A stretch of 48,511 nucleotides of DNA from NCBI GenBank assembly GCA_900548455.1, contig URKQ01000028.1, positions 1-48,511 on the forward strand, written 5' to 3'. This document shows, one piece after another, positions 26,690 to 34,505 of this stretch. Position numbers and translations under genes: made by a program. The notes under the pieces were generated by a model. That model was not told the origin of the DNA. It searched no databases and worked only from the letters and a program-made list of their open reading frames with translations. The DNA comes from an uncultured Clostridium sp. (GTDB lineage Bacteria; Bacillota; Clostridia; Clostridiales; Clostridiaceae). Positions within the stretch are counted from its first letter, which is position 1. The number at the start of each line of letters is the position of its first letter.

Positions 26690-27696
26690 TGGAGAATGAG
26701 GATAAGGAAATATTATTAGAGGTTAATAATCTAAAATGTTATTTTAATAATGATACTAGTTTTTTAAAAAAAAATCGAAAATTTGTCAAAGCTGTAGATG
26801 ATGTATCCTTTAAAATTTATAAAGGTGAAATATATGGTTTAGTTGGGGAATCTGGTTGTGGTAAGTCAACAACAGGAAGGGCAATTTTAAATTTAATTTC
26901 TAGGGACAATGGCAGTGTAACCTTTGACAATAAGGTAATATTTGACGTGTCAAAAAATTACAATATGGGTAAAAAGGAAATAAAAGATTTAAGAAAGGAT
27001 ATGCAAATGATTTTTCAAGATCCATATTCTTCCCTTGATCCTCATATGACAGTGGGTAATACAATTAAGATAGGATTGATTAAAAATAAGATTGTTAATA
27101 ATAAAGATTGTGAATTTGAAATTAAAAAATTGCTAGAGATGTGTGGACTTAGAAGTGATGATATAAATAAGTATCCCCACGAATTTAGTGGTGGTGAACG
27201 TCAAAGAATAGGAATAGCTAGAGCGTTGTCTTTAAAACCTAAGTTTTTAGTTTGTGATGAACCAACTTCTGCATTAGATGTTTCAATTCAGGCTCAAATA
27301 CTGATTTTAATGAGTAAACTAAAGAAGGAAATGGACTTAACATACCTTTTTATCTCACATAATCTAAGCCTTATTAATTATTTTTGCGATAGAGTAGGAG
27401 TAATGTATCTTGGTAAAATTGTTGAAGAAGCTAGTTGTGAGGATATATTTAAAAATCCAATTCATCCATATACAAAGTGTTTGATTTCATCTATTCCTAA
27501 AGCTCATCCTAGAGAGAAAAAAAGTAAAATTAAACTCAAAGAAGAATATTCAAATGCTTACACAGAAGGAGCAGGGTGTAACTTTTTACTCAGATGCCCT
27601 TATTCAACGGAGAAGTGTAAAAATATGATTCCTAAGTTAGAAGAAGTTACAAAAGGTCACTTTGTTTCATGCCACAATTACAATACCATTTATTAA
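26689..27696 (+). CDS. Peptide ABC transporter ATPase (OppF/DppF type)
   Basis: The 335-residue partner ATPase has Walker A GESGCGKST, Q-loop IFQDPYSSLDP (the SSLDP form typical of OppF), signature FSGGERQR, Walker B FLVCDEPTSALD and switch ISHN (Asn where OppD has Asp). The C-terminal part has HPYTKCLISSIP and GCNFLLRCPYSTEKC, matching the Cys-rich tail of the family. It is the last gene of the five-gene operon; a perfect 13-bp stem (27797-27831) lies 100 bp downstream. With the OppD-type subunit it powers peptide import. Confidence 0.95.
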   Translation: MENEDKEILLEVNNLKCYFNNDTSFLKKNRKFVKAVDDVSFKIYKGEIYGLVGESGCGKSTTGRAILNLISRDNGSVTFDNKVIFDVSKNYNMGKKEIKDLRKDMQMIFQDPYSSLDPHMTVGNTIKIGLIKNKIVNNKDCEFEIKKLLEMCGLRSDDINKYPHEFSGGERQRIGIARALSLKPKFLVCDEPTSALDVSIQAQILILMSKLKKEMDLTYLFISHNLSLINYFCDRVGVMYLGKIVEEASCEDIFKNPIHPYTKCLISSIPKAHPREKKSKIKLKEEYSNAYTEGAGCNFLLRCPYSTEKCKNMIPKLEEVTKGHFVSCHNYNTIY

Positions 27697-27796
27697 CTGG
27701 CAAAATTATAAAAGTTAAGTTTCTATACTTACTCTACGTCTCAATAAGTACACAAAGGTATACGTGTAAACATGCGTTTACTTAAGAAAGGTAAGA

Positions 27797-27831
27797 AAGA
27801 GCGTAATAATTTTTAATTTTATTACGCTCTT
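27797..27831. terminator. Perfect hairpin between the transporter operon and desulfoferrodoxin
   Basis: AAGAGCGTAATAA (27797-27809) and TTATTACGCTCTT (27819-27831) form a perfect 13-bp stem; the T-tail is poor on both strands. A second smaller hairpin, AAAATCA/TGATTTT (27952-27977), abuts the desulfoferrodoxin stop. Confidence 0.6.
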
Positions 27832-27977
27832 CATAGAAAAATGATTTAGATTTTTAAAAATTACAAACACAATAAAACCCTTGTTTAAATATTTCTTAAA
27901 ATTATTTTTGAGATTTTATTTCAAGTGTACTTTAATGTCTCTATAAAAGATAAAATCAGTGTTTTAACTTTGATTTT

Positions 27978-28352
27978 TTATTTTTTCCAAAGCCCATGTA
28001 AGTTACAATATGCATATACTGCAATAACTTCATCGTCATCACAAATTGCAAATTGAACACATGGATCAGAATTTGGAGCTAATTCTTTTCGTTGGTTTCC
28101 TTGTTTAGTGTGAAGGGATACCCACTTGATGTAATGTTCAGGAATCATTGGGTGTAAAGTTTCACCTACAGTAACAGTTACAATATTGTTTTCAACTTTA
28201 AATACAGGGATATGTTTTTCAGTAGAAGCTTCTACTGAACCTGGAATAATTTCTTCCATCTTCTTACCACAGCACATAACTGGTACGCCAGAGTTTTCTA
28301 CATAAGCAATAATGTTACCACAAGTTGCACATTTAAAAAATTTTTGTTCCAT
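27978..28352 (-). CDS. dfx: Desulfoferrodoxin (superoxide reductase)
   Basis: The 124-residue iron protein reduces superoxide to hydrogen peroxide without making oxygen. The N-terminal desulforedoxin-like domain has CATC (residues 8-11) and CCGKK (near 28) as centre I ligands. The catalytic centre II is represented by EKHIPVF, HPMIPEHYIKW and CNLHGLW. Length and order match the two-centre class. A longer open frame begins inside the rubrerythrin gene, but ATG 28352 with GGAGGGTTTATT just upstream is the true start. It lies 19 bp after rubrerythrin and is surely cotranscribed: superoxide is converted to peroxide here and peroxide to water by rubrerythrin. Confidence 0.95.
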   Translation of the reverse strand: MEQKFFKCATCGNIIAYVENSGVPVMCCGKKMEEIIPGSVEASTEKHIPVFKVENNIVTVTVGETLHPMIPEHYIKWVSLHTKQGNQRKELAPNSDPCVQFAICDDDEVIAVYAYCNLHGLWKK

Positions 28353-28371
28353 AATAAACCCTCCATAAATT

Positions 28372-28911
28372 TTAATAATTTTCAGCTTTAACTTGGAAAT
28401 AAGCTTGAGGATGATTACATACTGGACATACTTCTGGGGCTTTTTTCCCAACTACAATATGTCCACAATTTGAACATTGCCAAATTGCATCTCCTTCTTT
28501 AGAAAATACAAGACCATCCTCTATGTTCTTAAGAAGTTTTCGGTATCTTTCTTCATGCTCTTTTTCTATTTTGCCTACTTCTTCAAATAGATAAGCAATA
28601 TGATCAAAACCTTCTTCTTTAGCGGTTTTAGCCATTTCGTTATACATTTCAGTCCATTCATAATTTTCGCCATCAGCTGCATCTTTTAAATTTGTAATAG
28701 TATCAGGCATGCCATCATGAAGTAGTTTAAACCATAATTTAGCATGTTCTTTTTCGTTATTAGCAGTTTCTTCAAAAAGAGCTGCAATTTGTACATAGCC
28801 ATCTTTTTTAGCTCTTGATGCGTAATATGAATATTTGTTTCTTGCTTGAGATTCTCCAGCAAAGGCTACCTTTAGATTTTCTTCTGTCTTTGTTCCTTTT
28901 AAATTATTCAT
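28372..28911 (-). CDS. rbr: Rubrerythrin
   Basis: The 179-residue diiron peroxidase has an N-terminal four-helix ferritin-like domain with ligand motifs ESQARNKY, ETANNEKEHA and EEVGKIEKEHEERY. The C-terminal rubredoxin domain has CSNCGH and CPVCNHP. This is the classical order, not the reversed form known from some clostridia. It reduces hydrogen peroxide using electrons from reduced rubredoxin-type partners. The ATG at 28911 has a GAGGTGATATT site. It is the first gene of a two-gene oxidative-defence operon with desulfoferrodoxin; a promoter and a small palindrome lie upstream. Confidence 0.95.
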   Translation of the reverse strand: MNNLKGTKTEENLKVAFAGESQARNKYSYYASRAKKDGYVQIAALFEETANNEKEHAKLWFKLLHDGMPDTITNLKDAADGENYEWTEMYNEMAKTAKEEGFDHIAYLFEEVGKIEKEHEERYRKLLKNIEDGLVFSKEGDAIWQCSNCGHIVVGKKAPEVCPVCNHPQAYFQVKAENY

Positions 28912-28945
28912 ATAATATCACCTCGTTAAATTTATATATTTACAC

Positions 28946-28974
28946 TTATATAGTATAAACTACTATGCATTCAA
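28946..28974 (-). promoter_or_regulatory. Promoter of the rubrerythrin operon, with overlapping palindrome
   Basis: On the minus strand TTGAAT (28974-28969) and TATATA (28952-28947) are spaced by 16 bp. The -10 region overlaps a 5-3-5 palindrome (TTATA-TAG-TATAA, 28946-28958), which resembles a partial PerR-type box; the match is too short to be sure. Confidence 0.45.
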
Positions 28975-29202
28975 ATGGAAGTGAAAGGAGTATATATTAA
29001 AATAATGTTAATAATATAAAAAAATACAAATACAATAAAAAATCAAATATAAATTTTAAAAAATAATCAATGTTCATATGTATGCTTCGGAAAAAACTTG
29101 AAATAAAAAATCAAAATCTATCACATGTATAAAAAATATGAATTCTATTAAAAAAGCTTTTAATTTATGCGTTAACTCTGAAAATATATACTTAGAAATT
29201 CT

Positions 29203-29431
29203 ACTTATATAAAAAATAATAATTTTATATAAGTGCTTTATAATATGTTTATTATAAAGCTAAACCCCTTGATATAACAAGGATTTATGCGATTTTGAGC
29301 CTCTCTTTCATTCAATATAATGTCAGTTATATTGAATGAAAGAAGAATAGAAAGTAGGGCTATTAAGAATTATTGTGTCTTATATGATTTTCATAAAAAC
29401 TCTAATATCCTCTAAGGATATTAGAGTTTTT
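29203..29431 (+). ncRNA. Five consecutive perfect hairpins: candidate structured RNA
   Basis: The gene-free stretch 28912-29694 holds five perfect hairpins in 229 bases: 29203-29214/29223-29234 (12 bp), directly followed by 29235-29244/29251-29260 (10 bp), 29267-29271/29278-29282 (5 bp, CCTTG/CAAGG), 29304-29320/29327-29343 (17 bp) and 29395-29410/29416-29431 (16 bp ending in TTTTT). No reading frame fits. The last hairpin is terminator-like in both directions because it is flanked by AAAAA and TTTTT. The rest of the interval (28975-29200 and 29432-29694) is plain AT-rich DNA and the leader of the next gene. The assignment to one RNA is inferred. Confidence 0.4.
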
Positions 29432-29694
29432 ATAACAGTTTGTTTCCTTTGTTACAAAAATTCTGTTTTTAGGATAAACTTTTATGAGAAAGTTTCGATA
29501 ATATATAAGGGTAAAAAAGAAGGAAATGACATCTCAGTTTAATGGCAAAATCAAAATAACTTTTATATAATATTTTTTATGTTTATTAAAATTGAACCCT
29601 CCCCTGTCGTTAACCCATAATTTAACAAAGAGATTTTAATAAGCATATTTAAAAGTTTTTAATAGTTATAATTTTAACAAAGGAGTAAGAGAAA

Positions 29695-31839
29695 ATGAAA
29701 ATATTTACAAAGGACAACTTTCAAGAAAAACTTAATAACAAAAATTTAGCTAGTAAAACCTCAACAGTATTAGGAATATTGCTGTCAGCAATTTTTTTAT
29801 TGCTACTATTATTTACTACAATTTTATCTAGCTTATCTATTAACAAAGGTGTAGATGGTGAATTTCTTGGAATATCTACTGGCAATGGACAAATGATTCA
29901 AGCTATTATGGATAAAGCTGCATCTACAGCTCAAGATTTACAATACTATAACGAACAAATGTACATATTATATGAACAGCAAATTGCTGATGGAACACTA
30001 TCAAAAAATACAAAAGATAGTGTAATTTATGGCAAACCATTATTGGAAATGAATTATGAGATGGAAAATTATATGCTTTATACATCTTGGTCAACTGTTT
30101 TAAATGATGATGATATTTCTGCTATAGGTATATATTACGAACCTGAAAAATATGATGTAAGCGTTCCTGATTATAGTATTTATATAGGTGAAGATGAAGC
30201 AGCAAGTCATACTGTAAAATCAGCAGGATCCTATAATGAGTATAGTGCTAAAGAGTTTTATAAAGAAGCTTCTTCGAGGAAAAAACCTTACTTTACAAAA
30301 CCTCATTCTGAGGGAGGGATTAATGTAATTACTGTATCCTTCCCTATTGAATCTAAGGGTGAAGTACAAGGTGTTATACAAGTAGATTTGAAGGTAGATA
30401 ATTTTTCTAAGATTAAGACAGAAAATGAAAAATATAAGTCTATGTTTACAGCTATAGTTACTGGAGATGGAACACTAGTTTATGATAGTCAAGATTCAAA
30501 TAATATCAATAAAAATATGTCTGAGATATTAAAGCCTAAGTATTATAGTGAGTTACTTGAAGGATTTGCTACGGGTGAGGCGTTTAGAGTTAATTTAAAA
30601 ACAGCTGGTGGTAAAAATGTTATACAATACTGTTATCCTATTAATGCATGTGGAGAAACTTGGTGGGCTCAAACAACCTTAAGTAAATTAGATTTTAGAA
30701 AAGCTGTATTATTTATTACAAGTATAATCTTTATTATGTCTATAATTTCTTTATTATTATTAATAAAAGCCGTATCCAAGTTAATTAATAAATACTTAAA
30801 ACCTTTAGATAATATAGTAGAAGCAGCTGAAAAAATAACGGAAGGAAACCTAGATGTAGATTTGCAAATTGACTCCCACGACGAAATTGGAGCTTTATCT
30901 AATACTTTTAATATCATGGCCTCAAATTTAAAGAGTATAATAGCTGATATTACTCAAATGCTAGAAACTATGGCATTAGGAGATTTTAATATAAAATCAA
31001 ATTGTGAAGATAAGTATGTTAAAGATTTTAACTCTATCCTAATTTCAATGAATGATATATCATCAAAGTTAAGTTTTACCCTAGAGGAAATAAATAGTTC
31101 TGCAGATCAAGTTTCAACTGCGGCAAACCAAATGACGGAAGCTTCTACTACCCTTGCTGAGGGTTCAACAGAGCAATCTAGTTCTATTGAGGAATTATTA
31201 GCTACTGTAGAAAATGTAGTTTCCACAGTAGAAAAAAACACACAAATTTCAATTGATACAAGTAAAAAAGCAGAAGAAGTATTTGTAAGTGCTGAAAGAA
31301 GCAAAAATCAAGTTGAAGTGTTAACAAATGCTATGAATAAAATTACTGAAGCATCTTCTGAAATATCTAATATTATTACTACAATTGAACAAATAGCTGC
31401 ACAAACTAACTTACTTTCACTAAATGCTGCTATAGAAGCAGCTAGAGCTGGTGAAGCTGGAAAAGGATTTGCTGTCGTTGCTGACGAAGTGCGAAAGTTA
31501 GCATTAGAAAGTGCAGAAGCTGCAAAGCATACTAGAGAATTAATTGAAGCATCTGTAAAGGAAGCAAATAGTGGCAATGAAATTACTAAAGAAACAGTAA
31601 ATCATATATATGAGATTATAGATGGCATAAAGAAAGTTGTTGAATTTGCTGAACATGCTAAAATCTCAGCAGAAAATGAAGTAGAAACTATCGAAGAAAT
31701 GAATACTGTTATTGAACAAATATCAGGCGTTGTTCAAACAAACTCAGCAACAGCTGAAGAAAATTCTGCAACAAGTGAAGAATTATTAGCTCAAGCTGAA
31801 AGTTTAGCTGAACTAGTAGGAAGATTTAAATTAAAGTAG
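29695..31839 (+). CDS. Methyl-accepting chemotaxis protein with dCache_1 sensor
   Basis: The 714-residue receptor has a first transmembrane helix at about residues 25-48, a large extracellular dCache_1 sensor (about 60-330; GIYYEPEKYDVS, YSIYIGEDEA, FPIESKGEVQGVIQVDL), and a second helix at about 340-362. A HAMP domain follows (YLKPLDNIVEAAEKITEGNL), then a second HAMP-like stretch (MLETMALGDFNI). The signalling tip is canonical (IAAQTNLLSLNAAIEAARAG, then GFAVVADEVRKLAL). The C-terminus ends GRFKLK, without a NWETF-type CheR tether. The ligand is unknown. It is preceded by AAAGGAGTAAGAG. It is unlike the two receptors 3 kb downstream, which have a smaller sensor. Confidence 0.95.
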   Translation: MKIFTKDNFQEKLNNKNLASKTSTVLGILLSAIFLLLLLFTTILSSLSINKGVDGEFLGISTGNGQMIQAIMDKAASTAQDLQYYNEQMYILYEQQIADGTLSKNTKDSVIYGKPLLEMNYEMENYMLYTSWSTVLNDDDISAIGIYYEPEKYDVSVPDYSIYIGEDEAASHTVKSAGSYNEYSAKEFYKEASSRKKPYFTKPHSEGGINVITVSFPIESKGEVQGVIQVDLKVDNFSKIKTENEKYKSMFTAIVTGDGTLVYDSQDSNNINKNMSEILKPKYYSELLEGFATGEAFRVNLKTAGGKNVIQYCYPINACGETWWAQTTLSKLDFRKAVLFITSIIFIMSIISLLLLIKAVSKLINKYLKPLDNIVEAAEKITEGNLDVDLQIDSHDEIGALSNTFNIMASNLKSIIADITQMLETMALGDFNIKSNCEDKYVKDFNSILISMNDISSKLSFTLEEINSSADQVSTAANQMTEASTTLAEGSTEQSSSIEELLATVENVVSTVEKNTQISIDTSKKAEEVFVSAERSKNQVEVLTNAMNKITEASSEISNIITTIEQIAAQTNLLSLNAAIEAARAGEAGKGFAVVADEVRKLALESAEAAKHTRELIEASVKEANSGNEITKETVNHIYEIIDGIKKVVEFAEHAKISAENEVETIEEMNTVIEQISGVVQTNSATAEENSATSEELLAQAESLAELVGRFKLK

Positions 31840-32076
31840 TATAAAAGTATGGAATAGTATTTATATAATTTTTGTAACTTGCGATAATATTTTCTAATAA
31901 TTATAAATTATCTATAAATATTTATTAAAATGATACGATATAGTATATATAGCTACATAGTATAGCTTCATTCAAGAAAAAACAAAGCTTAAGATTGTAC
32001 CCTATATATCAATGGTAACCCTACCCATTAATTAAATTTTAACATACTCATTTTAAGCTTTTATTTTTCTTGTACC

Positions 32077-32107
32077 AAAAAAGCAGAAGATATCTTCTGC
32101 TTTTTTT
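32077..32107 (+). terminator. Perfect palindromic terminator between the receptor and cyclase genes
   Basis: GCAGAAGATATCTTCTGC (32083-32100) flanked by AAAAAA and TTTTTTT. It lies 240 bp after the receptor's stop codon; the interval 31840-32076 has no reading frame but could be a long 3' untranslated region or a separate small RNA (AAGCTTAAGAT near 31985 can pair with ATTTTAAGCTT near 32050). Confidence 0.85.
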
Positions 32108-32190
32108 ATTTTAGGATTTTCTTAATGTATTTATAGAAATAGAAGAATATGATATAATAATGTCAATCATGGAATTTGGAGGATATTTTA

Positions 32191-34413
32191 GTGATAAAGC
32201 AAAAAGAAAGAATTAAGCAGAAACTCTACGACTTTTTTACGGCGGGACTAATTGATGGAAATTCAGCTAAGGTCCTTTCTTATATTACTGACGATCTAAT
32301 AGGAATTGGTTTTGGAAAAGAAGGAATTGTTTCGTCAAAAGAAGAAATTTATAAAATTATTGCAAACAATAAAAGCGCATTTTCAAATCATTATAAATTA
32401 GAATTAAGTAAATTCAATATTTCATTTATAAATGATAAGTTAGCTTTTGCTAACGGCAACGTTCTTATTAAAGAAAGAGATACTGTGGTTAATACTATCT
32501 TTCAATCAGTAAACCTTCTATATAAAAATAATGATTGGTATATTCGTACAATTCATATCTCTCCTTCAGGTACATATAAGTCTTCAGATACAGTCATATC
32601 AAATTATACTGATGATTCCATTTTTAAATTTAAATCAAGAATTCAAGATGAAGCTTTAAAATTACTTAATTGTAGTATTTCTGGTGGAATACTAGGTACA
32701 TATGCTTGTTATGATTCAGCTCCCCTATACTTTATTAATGATAGTATGCTTTCATATCTTGGATATGAAAGAGATGAGTTTTATGAAAAATTTAAAGACA
32801 ATACTACATCTATAATACATCCTAGTGATAGGCAATATGTACTATCTATCGTTAAAGAGAAACTAAAAGAGTTTAAAGATTATGAGATATGTATTAGAAT
32901 ACAGAAAAAAGACGGATCTTATATAAGAATGAAAGAACATGTTAGATTCACTAAAGATTATGATGGAAATGAAATTGTTATTGGTGTCTTTATAGATATA
33001 ACGGAACTGATTACCATGCAAAAACTCTTAGAGGAGCAAGCGATAGAACTTGAGTCCCAAAATCAAGAGTTAATGGAAAAAACCAACAAACTTGAAGAGA
33101 AAGCATCTGATTTACTAATAAGTGAAGAGAGGTTTAGGATAGCACTATCGCAAACGAACAATATCATCTTTGATTATGATATAAAAAAGAAAGTTATAAT
33201 TAATTCATCATTAGATAAAGATTCTCCTAATTATTATATGAATAAATATGAAGCAAAGGATAAACTTTTTCTCACTGGTAAAATCGATTCAAATGATCTA
33301 CATTTATTTTATAAAACCCTTAACGCTGTTGAACGTGGAAGTTGTGTAGAGAAATGTGTAGTTAAGGTTATTGCGCAGAATGGGAAAGAATTTTGGTATA
33401 ATATTTCTTTAAATAGAATTAAAAATGAAAGTAATAGAATTGTTAAGGCTATAGGAATAATTGAAGACATAACAAAAAATAAAAAAGCAGAAATCATGTA
33501 TGCACGCGAAGAACAGTATAAAAAAACAATTTTGGCTAATAGTCTTGCTGTATATGTAGTTAACTTTACTCTTGATAAGTTTGAAAGTTGCGAGATACAA
33601 GATTCCAGATGCACAATTCTCCCAGGTGAAAACTACTCAAAGTTTGTTAAAACTTTTGCTTCAACTAAGGTGAATAAAACAGATGGATTTAAATATTTAA
33701 ATACTTTTTCAAAAGTAAGTGTGATGGATGCTTTTGAAAATAGTATAAGTGAATTAACTTTAGAGTATAACGCATTTATTGAGAACAACGTATCTTTGTG
33801 GATTGAAAGCACAATGAGATTATATATAGATATCCATACAGGTGAAAAGAAAGGTTTTATTTACGTAAAGAATATAGATAAAAGAAAGCGTGAAGAATTA
33901 GTACTTTTAAAACAGTCTCAAAGTGATTCATTAACTAATATATATAATAAAAAATCAACAGAGATTTTCATAGATGAAAAGTTAAATACACTAGAAGGAT
34001 GTCAAACAGGAATATTTATTATTATTGACATAGATTATTTTAAGAAGATAAATGATACATATGGGCATCCATTTGGAGATGAGGTTTTGATTAAAATTTC
34101 TCATATTCTCAAAAATAACTTTAGAGATTCTGATATCATTGGAAGAATTGGTGGAGATGAATTTTGTATATTCTTATGTGGTATGAGATGCAGGAAGTAT
34201 GTAGAAGAATTATGTAAATTTATTTGTTGTGAGATTAGAGGTATTACTCCTCCAACAAAAGATTTTAAATTTAAAATTTCTTGCAGTATAGGTATTACTA
34301 TGTGTAATGGTAGAAAAATGAATTTTGATGAGGTGTATAGAGAAGCAGACATTGCTTTATATAAAACCAAGGAAAAAGGAAGAGATGGATATAGTTTTTA
34401 TCAAAATAGTTAA
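32191..34413 (+). CDS. Diguanylate cyclase with SnoaL-like, PAS and GGDEF domains
   Basis: The protein has about 740 residues. An N-terminal SnoaL/NTF2-like domain (about 1-130) is followed by a PAS domain (about 160-280; FINDSMLSYLGYERDEF, IIHPSDRQYV), a coiled linker (LLEEQAIELESQNQELMEK), a second PAS region (about 310-430), a divergent third sensor-like segment (about 445-565), and a GGDEF domain (about 570-740). The active site is intact (GRIGGDEF, about residues 651-658) and an inhibitory RxxD site lies five residues before it (RDSD). It should make cyclic-di-GMP in the cytoplasm; there is no membrane helix. A TTG at 32176 would add five residues, but GGAGGA (32178-32183) is spaced for GTG 32191. 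It may oppose the EAL protein at the start of the window. Confidence 0.9.
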   Translation: MIKQKERIKQKLYDFFTAGLIDGNSAKVLSYITDDLIGIGFGKEGIVSSKEEIYKIIANNKSAFSNHYKLELSKFNISFINDKLAFANGNVLIKERDTVVNTIFQSVNLLYKNNDWYIRTIHISPSGTYKSSDTVISNYTDDSIFKFKSRIQDEALKLLNCSISGGILGTYACYDSAPLYFINDSMLSYLGYERDEFYEKFKDNTTSIIHPSDRQYVLSIVKEKLKEFKDYEICIRIQKKDGSYIRMKEHVRFTKDYDGNEIVIGVFIDITELITMQKLLEEQAIELESQNQELMEKTNKLEEKASDLLISEERFRIALSQTNNIIFDYDIKKKVIINSSLDKDSPNYYMNKYEAKDKLFLTGKIDSNDLHLFYKTLNAVERGSCVEKCVVKVIAQNGKEFWYNISLNRIKNESNRIVKAIGIIEDITKNKKAEIMYAREEQYKKTILANSLAVYVVNFTLDKFESCEIQDSRCTILPGENYSKFVKTFASTKVNKTDGFKYLNTFSKVSVMDAFENSISELTLEYNAFIENNVSLWIESTMRLYIDIHTGEKKGFIYVKNIDKRKREELVLLKQSQSDSLTNIYNKKSTEIFIDEKLNTLEGCQTGIFIIIDIDYFKKINDTYGHPFGDEVLIKISHILKNNFRDSDIIGRIGGDEFCIFLCGMRCRKYVEELCKFICCEIRGITPPTKDFKFKISCSIGITMCNGRKMNFDEVYREADIALYKTKEKGRDGYSFYQNS

Positions 34414-34456
34414 CGTTAACTAATACATATTATACCATATATTAATGAGATAAATT

Positions 34457-34490
34457 AAGCCACTGTAGGAATAAAATTCTACAGTGGCTT
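34457..34490. terminator. Bidirectional hairpin between cyclase and receptor genes
   Basis: AAGCCACTGTAG (34457-34468) and CTACAGTGGCTT (34479-34490) form a perfect 12-bp stem between convergent genes; T-tails are weak. Confidence 0.75.
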
Positions 34491-34505
34491 TCATAATATC
34501 ACTTG

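Noticed and set aside
28946..28958. PerR box upstream of rubrerythrin
   Set aside because: The palindrome is 5-3-5, not the 7-1-7 of the known box; kept only as part of the promoter note.
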